Below, in pieces: positions 58,498 through 64,000 of a stretch of DNA of 64,000 bases. How positions within the stretch are numbered: position 1 is the stretch's first letter; each line of letters starts with the position of its first letter. The position numbers and the translations under genes were made by a program. The stretch covers positions 1 through 64,000 of the forward strand of contig NZ_CP065373.1 in assembly GCF_015710575.1 (NCBI RefSeq), read 5' to 3'. The notes beneath the pieces were generated by a model, which ran no database searches, was not told the DNA's origin, and saw nothing but the letters and a program-made list of their open reading frames with translations. Origin of the DNA: Mycolicibacterium mengxianglii (GTDB taxonomy: Bacteria; Actinomycetota; Actinomycetes; Mycobacteriales; Mycobacteriaceae).

Positions 58498-59413
58498 GCG
58501 CGGCGATGATGGCGATGACCGGTACCGAGGCGATCGTGGTGACCAAGGTGGCGTCCCGGGCCAGGGACTGGCCGCGGCCGAACACCTCGGCGTAGGTATT
58601 GAGGTTCTGCGCCGACGGCAGGGCGGCAAGCACCGTGATGACCGCGACCTGCTCGGCCGGGGCGCTGAAAACCCAGCGGGCCAGGACGAACGCCAGCGCC
58701 GGCATCAGCAGGACCTTGGATACCACCGCCAGGACCAGATCGATGCGGTGGTCCTCGCCGTGCCGCTCGGTCCGGGTGACCAGGGCCATCCCGAAGGCGA
58801 GCAACACGGTGGGGATCGCCAGGTCGGCCAACAGATCCAGCGGCTCATGGATGGCCCGGGGCAGGGTGATCCCGGTCATCGCCAGGGTCATGCCGATGGC
58901 GCTGGCGATGATGATCGGGTTGGTGAGGAAGTCCTTGAGCTGGGACCTCACCGAGCCCCCGTCGCGGCCGTCGGAGTTGATGATCGCCACGCCCAGCGGT
59001 ACCAGCACCACGGTCTGGAAGACGATCAGCACCGACACCTCGGTGGTGCTCCCCAAGACGTAGGCGCTCAACGGGATGCCGAGGTTGCCCGAATTGACCC
59101 AGGACGCCGCCCACGCCCCGATACCGGCTTCGCTGCGGCGACGGCGCAGCACCGCGGTCGCGATGGCGAAGTACGCGCCGAACATCATCAGGGTGGCCAC
59201 CGCTGAGACCAGCAACGGCAGTGAAAAGACCTGCGAGGGAGTCGAATCTGCCAGCGAGAGGAGCAGCAGCGCCGGAACCCCGACATGGAAGGCGACCCGG
59301 TTGAGCACCATACGCGCGTTGTCACCCAGGACACCGGTGCGGCCGACGACAGCACCGACGGCGATGATGATCGTGATGACGGCGAAGGCCTCCAGCACCG
59401 CCAGCACCCGCAC
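58484..59413 (-). CDS. AEC-family (auxin efflux carrier-type) permease
   Basis: 309 residues with about ten membrane helices and a short central hydrophilic loop (about 145–165). Family patterns include NRVAFHVGVPALLL, WVNSGNLGIPLSAYVLG and ALPSAQNLNTYAEVFGRG. Members export or import small organic acids; the substrate here is unknown. The GTG at 59413 is the start. Confidence 0.88.
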   Translation of the reverse strand: MRVLAVLEAFAVITIIIAVGAVVGRTGVLGDNARMVLNRVAFHVGVPALLLLSLADSTPSQVFSLPLLVSAVATLMMFGAYFAIATAVLRRRRSEAGIGAWAASWVNSGNLGIPLSAYVLGSTTEVSVLIVFQTVVLVPLGVAIINSDGRDGGSVRSQLKDFLTNPIIIASAIGMTLAMTGITLPRAIHEPLDLLADLAIPTVLLAFGMALVTRTERHGEDHRIDLVLAVVSKVLLMPALAFVLARWVFSAPAEQVAVITVLAALPSAQNLNTYAEVFGRGQSLARDATLVTTIASVPVIAIIAALMGL

Positions 59414-59778
59414 ACCCCTTTTCCCGGCGGTCAGCCCGTCCTGTCGACCTGGCGACGACGATTATTCCGTTCCGCGGTCGGGAGCGCACGGGCAGGTGGT
59501 AGCCGTCGAGTCGGACCCGCACCGGTGGCGCTGCGTGCGCCCGAAAACTCCTGGGTGAGCCGCAATTTGGAAGCGCCTGAAGTGCCGGTGCGCCAAAGAT
59601 GAATCAACACAACGCAATAGCCGATTTCACCGATGGCCAATCCGGAATGTGGCCCAGCTCTCACCGTTCCATGGCAAGGCGCTCATCGCCGCGCCGTTCG
59701 ATGTGACGGATCCACGTGGCGTCCCGTACGGTCGACCACGACCCCTGAACCCGATCTACGGGAGCCAAGAGTCCAATC
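59414..59778. other. Intergenic region, no supported gene
   Basis: Divergent promoter region between the permease and the mechanosensitive channel genes. Short frames here lack family resemblance and suitable starts. GGGAGCC before 59779 is a weak RBS for the channel gene. Confidence 0.5.
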
Positions 59779-61035
59779 ATGCCCGAAGAAATCGAGCTCG
59801 AATCCGCAACATCCCTGGCTGTGACGTTCGCGTGGGTGGCTGGTGCAGTTGCCATCGCCTATGTGCTGGGCCTGGTTCTACCTTGGCTGCTGCGCCGGCT
59901 GGGACGTCGTAGCGCCGCTGTCAACGACGTCGCGGTGCTGACCCGAACACCGGTGCGCGCCCTGCTGATGCTGACCGCCGCCACCATCGCCATACGACGC
60001 TTTGCCGAACCCGACGCCAGTTGGCGGTCGTGGGTGGATCACACACTGGTGATCGCGATCATCGCGGCGGTCACCTGGCTGGCGGCCAGCCTGGTGCGGG
60101 TCGCAGAACGGCGGGTGTTCGCCAGGTTCGGCGGTGGTGACGAAGGGCTGAGCGACGCCGATCGGCAACGCCGACGGGTGCTCACCCAGGTCACCACCGT
60201 CCGGCGTCTGGTGATCGCGATCATCACGGTGCTGGGAGTGGCAGCCGCGCTGATGACATTCCCGGCGTTCGCCAATATCGGCACCACGCTGTTCGCCTCT
60301 GCCGGGGTGTTGTCCGTGGTCGCCGGCCTGGCGGCCCAGACCTCACTCGGATCGGTCTTCGCCGGGATGCAGATCGCGTTCTCCGGTGCCATCCGGGTCG
60401 GTGACGTGGTGGTCCTGGAAGAGGAATGGGGCCGCATCGAGGAGATCACCCTCACCTATGTCGTCGTCCAGCTGTGGGATCAGCGCCGGCTGGTGCTGCC
60501 CACCACCTACTTCACCACCACGCCGTTCGAGAACTGGACCCGTAACGCCACGGAACTGCTCGGCACCGTGGAGCTCGACGTCGACTTCACCGTTCCGCTT
60601 GATGCCATGCGCACCGAACTCCAACGTCGGCTCGAGGAGAGCGAACTGTGGGACGGCCGCATGGGCGTGGTGCAGGTGACCGACGCGGTGGGCGGCGTGG
60701 TTCGGGTGCGCATGCTCGTCAGCGCCCCCAATGCCAGTGCCCTCTTCGATCTCAGGTGCGTCGTCCGAGAAGCGATGGTGGAGTGGCTGCAACGCACCGA
60801 CCGCGGCGCGCTCCCACGTCAGCGACTCGAGGGGATGCCACCGCGGCCGGCGCCCCAGCCCCGTACCCACCGCCCGTCGACGAACGGACAGCCGAAAGCC
60901 GCCGCGGGTGTGTTCAGCGGCAGCCAGGAAGGTGAGCAGCGCGCCCGCGAGTTCGAGAAGGGCGCCGTCGCCGTCGACGAGCGCATCGACTGGCGGTCCG
61001 AGGACCAGATGCCGCGCGGCTACGACGGGGACTGA
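59779..61035 (+). CDS. MscS-family mechanosensitive channel
   Basis: 418 residues: four to five membrane helices (about 15–185), then the MscS pore-lining helix and beta domain (SAGVLSVVAGLAAQTSLGSVFAGMQIAFSGAIRVGDVVVLEEEWGRIEEI, in family order, about 172–220) and TTYFTTTPFENWTR. The last 60 residues are a polar cytoplasmic tail ending MPRGYDGD. It releases solutes on hypo-osmotic shock in characterised members. Confidence 0.92.
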   Translation: MPEEIELESATSLAVTFAWVAGAVAIAYVLGLVLPWLLRRLGRRSAAVNDVAVLTRTPVRALLMLTAATIAIRRFAEPDASWRSWVDHTLVIAIIAAVTWLAASLVRVAERRVFARFGGGDEGLSDADRQRRRVLTQVTTVRRLVIAIITVLGVAAALMTFPAFANIGTTLFASAGVLSVVAGLAAQTSLGSVFAGMQIAFSGAIRVGDVVVLEEEWGRIEEITLTYVVVQLWDQRRLVLPTTYFTTTPFENWTRNATELLGTVELDVDFTVPLDAMRTELQRRLEESELWDGRMGVVQVTDAVGGVVRVRMLVSAPNASALFDLRCVVREAMVEWLQRTDRGALPRQRLEGMPPRPAPQPRTHRPSTNGQPKAAAGVFSGSQEGEQRAREFEKGAVAVDERIDWRSEDQMPRGYDGD

Positions 61036-61059
61036 CCCGGGCCGGTCCTGACAGGGCAT

Positions 61060-61089
61060 ACTGTTTGCCATACGGCAAGACCGAACAGT
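61060..61089. promoter_or_regulatory. Nested inverted repeat before the CoA-transferase gene
   Basis: Inner arms TTGCC/GGCAA (61065–61069, 61074–61078) with a 4-nt centre lie within outer arms ACTGTT/AACAGT (61060–61065, 61084–61089). The element is 25 bp before the TTG start. An operator is inferred. Confidence 0.45.
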
Positions 61090-61113
61090 TGCGCTGAGGA
61101 AGGCGGGTCGGAG

Positions 61114-62340
61114 TTGACCAAAGTGATGTCGGGAGTCCGGGTCCTGGAAGTCGCGCAGTTCACCTTCGTTCCAGCGGCGGGGGCGATCCTGGCGGACTGG
61201 GGTGCCGACGTCATCAAGGTAGAGCACCCGGTGCGCGGCGATACGCAGCGCGGTTTCATCAATATGGGTGGGTTCCAACTCGATCCCGACCGACATCCGT
61301 TGATCGAGCACCCCAACCGCGGCAAACGCAGCGTCGGGGTCGACGTGTCCACCCCCGGCGGGCAGGAGGTCCTCTACGAGATCGCCAAGACCGCAGACGT
61401 CTTCCTCACCAATTACCTTCCCGCACAACGGCAGAAGAACAAGTTCGACGTCGAACACATCCGCGCCGCCAATCCGGACATCATCTACGCTCGCGGCAGC
61501 GCCTACGGCGACAAGGGGCCCGAGCGCGATACGGGCGGTTTCGACGGGACCGCATTCTGGACGCGCAGCGGCGTCGGGCATGCGTTGACCCCGGAGGACC
61601 TCGGGGGAGCACTACCGCAAGGTATCCCGGCCTTCGGGGACTCGATCGGCGGCATGAACATCGCCGGGGGGATCTCAGCGGCGCTGTTCCACCGCGAGCG
61701 CACCGGTGAGACCAGTGAGATCGACGTGTCGCTGCTGTCCACCGCGTGGTGGGCCGCGGGTGCGAGCGTCACCCAGGGCATGGAAACCGGCCGGACCATG
61801 CGCTCGTTGATGCCGAATGCCACTGGGCCGTCGGTCAATCCGTTCATGGCCAACTATGCGACGTCCGACGGCGGCACCATCAACCTGTGCATCGTCAGCC
61901 CCACCGGCTACATCCGGGACACCTTCGAACATCTCGGTCTGCCTGAGCTGGCGGACGACCCCCGGTTCTGCGATGTCATGCCATTGATCGAGAACGCCGT
62001 TGACGGCGGGGCGTTGATCGCCGAGGCGATCCGCAGTAGGCCGTTCGAGTACTGGCGGGAGCACCTCAAGACAATGCGCGGGCAGTGGGCGCCGTTCCAG
62101 AGTCTGGTCGACCTGGGCAGTGACGCGCAGGCCATCGCCAATGACATGGTCGTCGAAGTCGAATCCGGCGCTGGGGGTGCGCCGTTCAAAGTGGTACGCG
62201 GCCCGGTTCAGTTCAACCACGAACCGCTGCAGACGACGCGGGCACCCCAGGCTTCCGAGCACACGGAACTGGTGTTGATGGAGCTGGGCATCGACTGGGA
62301 TCGGATCGCCGAACTCAAGGAGTCCGGCGCCATCGCCTGA
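61114..62340 (+). CDS. Family III CoA-transferase (CaiB/BaiF type)
   Basis: Transfers CoA between acyl-CoA and a free acid. The 408 residues have the family start GVRVLEVAQFTFVPAAGAILADWGADVIKVEHP, GKRSVGVDVSTPGGQEVLYEIAKTADVFLTNY, GDSIGGMNIAGGISAALFHRERTGE and EIDVSLLSTAWW. Substrate unknown; many mycobacterial members serve lipid or sterol breakdown. TTG start with GAGGAAGG upstream. Confidence 0.9.
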   Translation: MTKVMSGVRVLEVAQFTFVPAAGAILADWGADVIKVEHPVRGDTQRGFINMGGFQLDPDRHPLIEHPNRGKRSVGVDVSTPGGQEVLYEIAKTADVFLTNYLPAQRQKNKFDVEHIRAANPDIIYARGSAYGDKGPERDTGGFDGTAFWTRSGVGHALTPEDLGGALPQGIPAFGDSIGGMNIAGGISAALFHRERTGETSEIDVSLLSTAWWAAGASVTQGMETGRTMRSLMPNATGPSVNPFMANYATSDGGTINLCIVSPTGYIRDTFEHLGLPELADDPRFCDVMPLIENAVDGGALIAEAIRSRPFEYWREHLKTMRGQWAPFQSLVDLGSDAQAIANDMVVEVESGAGGAPFKVVRGPVQFNHEPLQTTRAPQASEHTELVLMELGIDWDRIAELKESGAIA

Positions 62341-62367
62341 CACACCAGACCGCCGGGCTGGGGCAGA

Positions 62368-63402
62368 TCAGGAGGTGGCCTCGTCGAAGATCCTGGTGAT
62401 GATGCCGTTTTCGGGATCGTAGAACTTCGGATCGAGTGCGTCCCAGCCACCGAGGTCGTCGATGGTCCACAGCGTCTGTGGTTTCGGGAAGGCGGTGGCG
62501 AATTCCCGGGCGACTTCGGGCACCGCGGGCCGGAATCCGGCCTCCGCCCAGAGACGCTGGGCCTGCGGGGTGTACAGGTACTCCACCAAACTGGTCGCTT
62601 TGTCGCGGTGCGCACTGGTGGAGACGACGGCGACCTGGTTGTCGATCCGCAGCGTCTGCGGCGGCACCACCTGCTCGACGTCCGGGGAGTGCCGTTCGGC
62701 GTCGAGGGCGCTGTTCTCCGGTGCGATGAGGACGTCCCCGCGGCCGGCAAGGAAGAGCTCAAGGGCCTCCTGCACCGTGGTCGGGCCGACGTTGATGTGC
62801 TCGAGGATCAGCTTGTTGAGGTAGTCGATTCCGGCCTGCGGGTCCCGGCCGCCGCTGCTGGCACTGGCATAGCCGGCCATCAGGCCCCACTTACCGGAAC
62901 CGGAGAGTATCGGGTTGGCGGCGAGCACCTCGACCCCGGGGTGCAGCAGATCAGCCCAGCTCCGGATCTGGAGTGGGTTGCCTTTGCGGACCACCAGGCT
63001 GGCGATGGAGCCGAACGGTTGGCCCCGGTAGCGGCCGGAGGCCCAGTCTGGGTCCACTTTCTCCTGCTGCGCCAAACGATCCATATTCGGCTGGTCGGCG
63101 AGGTAGACCACGTCGGCGGGCGTTCCGTCGAGGACCGCCTGGGCAACACCCGACGACGGCCCGTAGGTGGTTTTCACCGTCACGCCCTCACCGGCGTCGG
63201 TATCGCTGAAAGCCGGAACGCTGGCGTTCCAGCCGGCCGCCGACGAGGTGAACGCGAGTACCGACAGCGACACGGTGCCTTCGGCAGCGTCCGCGGACCC
63301 CGCACCCGATGTCGGATTGGAGCACGCCGTTGCCAGCGCAATCGTGCCCAGGACTACCGCGAGAAGACGCCATCGCCGGGACGGCGCAGTTGTGTCGGTC
63401 AC
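62368..63402 (-). CDS. SubI-like sulfate-binding lipoprotein
   Basis: 344 residues. Basic N-terminus, hydrophobic helix and lipobox LATAC (Cys near 27) predict a lipid-anchored substrate-binding protein. The mature part fits the sulfate/molybdate class: VKTTYGPSSGVAQAVLDGTPADVVYLA, NPILSGSGKWGLMAGY and FLAGRGDVLIAPENSAL. No ABC permease or ATPase gene is adjacent. GTG at 63402 gives the more typical lipoprotein start; TTG at 63441 is the alternative. Confidence 0.85.
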   Translation of the reverse strand: MTDTTAPSRRWRLLAVVLGTIALATACSNPTSGAGSADAAEGTVSLSVLAFTSSAAGWNASVPAFSDTDAGEGVTVKTTYGPSSGVAQAVLDGTPADVVYLADQPNMDRLAQQEKVDPDWASGRYRGQPFGSIASLVVRKGNPLQIRSWADLLHPGVEVLAANPILSGSGKWGLMAGYASASSGGRDPQAGIDYLNKLILEHINVGPTTVQEALELFLAGRGDVLIAPENSALDAERHSPDVEQVVPPQTLRIDNQVAVVSTSAHRDKATSLVEYLYTPQAQRLWAEAGFRPAVPEVAREFATAFPKPQTLWTIDDLGGWDALDPKFYDPENGIITRIFDEATS

Positions 63403-63809
63403 GGATCCATCCCGGGGGCTGAGCAGGAAGCTGGTTGTCAACGGGACCAGCTATTAGCCACGAGCATAGGGTACCGACACGAACCGGGCCGGTTGTGCGT
63501 TTTAGCGATATGCCAGCGACGGCACGAAATTGGCTGTTTGTCCGTAGCGTTCAGGACGCCCGAATTCGCGCGGCCTCACGAATATGTTCGCCACCGTCAA
63601 TAACTGCTGCGCGGTGTAATTCTGTGAATTGAGTGCCAGGAGTTTCACGATGCGGGTGCGCGGTCGTCAATCCGGCCACCGCAGCAGGGCACCGCCGTCC
63701 AAGGGATCGCCGGCAACCCGGCCAGATGGCGAACTGGAACGTGTTACAGTGCGCCGATCGTGCGCGATTTGGGCGCACGTACGCTCCGGCAGCGAGGAGG
63801 CCAGGGCTG
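63403..63809. other. Intergenic region with regulatory motif
   Basis: Divergent control region between the sulfate-binding lipoprotein and the terminal genes. It has AT-richer patches around 63560–63640 and the KstR-type palindrome at 63735–63748. No supported gene. Confidence 0.5.
63735..63748. promoter_or_regulatory. KstR-type operator motif
   Basis: TGGAACGTGTTACA fits tnnAACnnGTTnnA exactly and lies 62 bp before the small ORF that leads the terminal gene. Binding by KstR is inferred. Confidence 0.5.
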
Positions 63810-63944
63810 ATGCACGTCCCACCGAAAGCGGTGCGTCCCGTGGTACCGAGACGGGTGCTGCCCCGTAGGCTCCGGCCCGGCCGGGCCGCAAATCTGCGCC
63901 CGGGTGTCCGCGCACGGTTCCGCGGTAGCGGTGGCCGGCGATGA
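63810..63944 (+). CDS. Candidate 44-residue Arg/Pro-rich leader protein
   Basis: ATG with GAGGAGG 10 bp upstream opens a 44-codon frame rich in Arg, Pro and Val (such as RPVVPRRVLPRRLRPGR). Its stop overlaps the next ATG as ATGA, so it may couple translation of the terminal gene. No homologue is recognised; it could instead be chance. Confidence 0.45.
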   Translation: MHVPPKAVRPVVPRRVLPRRLRPGRAANLRPGVRARFRGSGGRR

Positions 63945-64000
63945 GCGGGGCGATCAGTAAGTCCGCGTCGTTGGCATGGGTGTGCGTCGCATATTTTCTG
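63941..64000 (+). CDS. Start of a membrane-protein gene, cut by the window end
   Basis: Twenty codons are present (MSGAISKSASLAWVCVAYFL), a hydrophobic N-terminus resembling DUF1295-type membrane proteins, though too short to be sure. The ATG overlaps the preceding small ORF's stop. The gene continues beyond the window. Confidence 0.55.
   Translation, partial: MSGAISKSASLAWVCVAYFL

Overview
This is the replication-origin region of a fast-growing mycobacterium (Mycolicibacterium-type). The gene order dnaA–dnaN–gnd–recF–DUF721–gyrB–gyrA–DUF3566–tRNA-Ile–tRNA-Ala–cwsA–ppiA–crgA–DUF881–trpG–pknB–pknA–pbpA–rodA–pstP–fhaB–fhaA matches the Rv0001–Rv0020c order of M. tuberculosis. GC content is high, GTG and TTG starts are common, and the proteins are recognisably mycobacterial. 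GyrA has Ser, not the Ala of M. tuberculosis, at the main quinolone-resistance position, which fits fluoroquinolone-susceptible fast growers such as the M. fortuitum or M. aurum groups.

Layout. 1–11.8 kb: replication initiation and topology, with oriC between dnaA and dnaN. 11.9–15.8 kb: two tRNAs around a 41-codon gene whose stop overlaps tRNA-Ala, then small division and envelope genes (cwsA, crgA), a cyclophilin and trpG/pabA. 15.8–25.6 kb (minus strand): the growth and division signalling cluster. fhaB-pstP-rodA-pbpA-pknA-pknB is one chain in which every junction is a 4-bp ATGA overlap; fhaA lies just upstream. 25.9 kb: tRNA-Leu(CAG), a hairpin and a terminator, then about 1.3 kb of mostly decayed DNA with an LppA-like lipoprotein remnant.

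27.3–43.8 kb is a flexible stretch that, as far as I recall, lies between fhaA and the whiB5 region only here and not in M. tuberculosis. It holds redox enzymes, TetR regulators, a GAF protein, an exopolysaccharide-type glycosylphosphotransferase, a convergent pair of paralogous membrane GGDEF proteins (one intact, one with a broken GGDEF motif), a PknF-like kinase and a compact type II restriction–modification operon.

44.9–50.2 kb corresponds to Rv0022c–Rv0028: an HTH regulator divergent from a WhiB5-type protein, then an NlpC/P60 protein, two DUF4226 paralogues, an EspC-like DUF2580 protein and a DUF2694 protein. It looks like an orphan set of type VII-secretion-associated proteins with no secretion machinery nearby. 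50.3–64 kb carries HrpA helicase, a HicB-like protein, a glutamine cyclotransferase, a nitrilase, a DUF1697 protein, an AEC permease, an MscS channel, a family III CoA-transferase and an SubI-like lipoprotein, and ends inside a membrane-protein gene.

Three 14-bp palindromes matching the KstR operator consensus (tnnAACnnGTTnnA) lie before the intact GGDEF gene, between the EVE and phosphotransferase genes, and before the terminal gene. No IS element, integrase, CRISPR array or rRNA gene was found.
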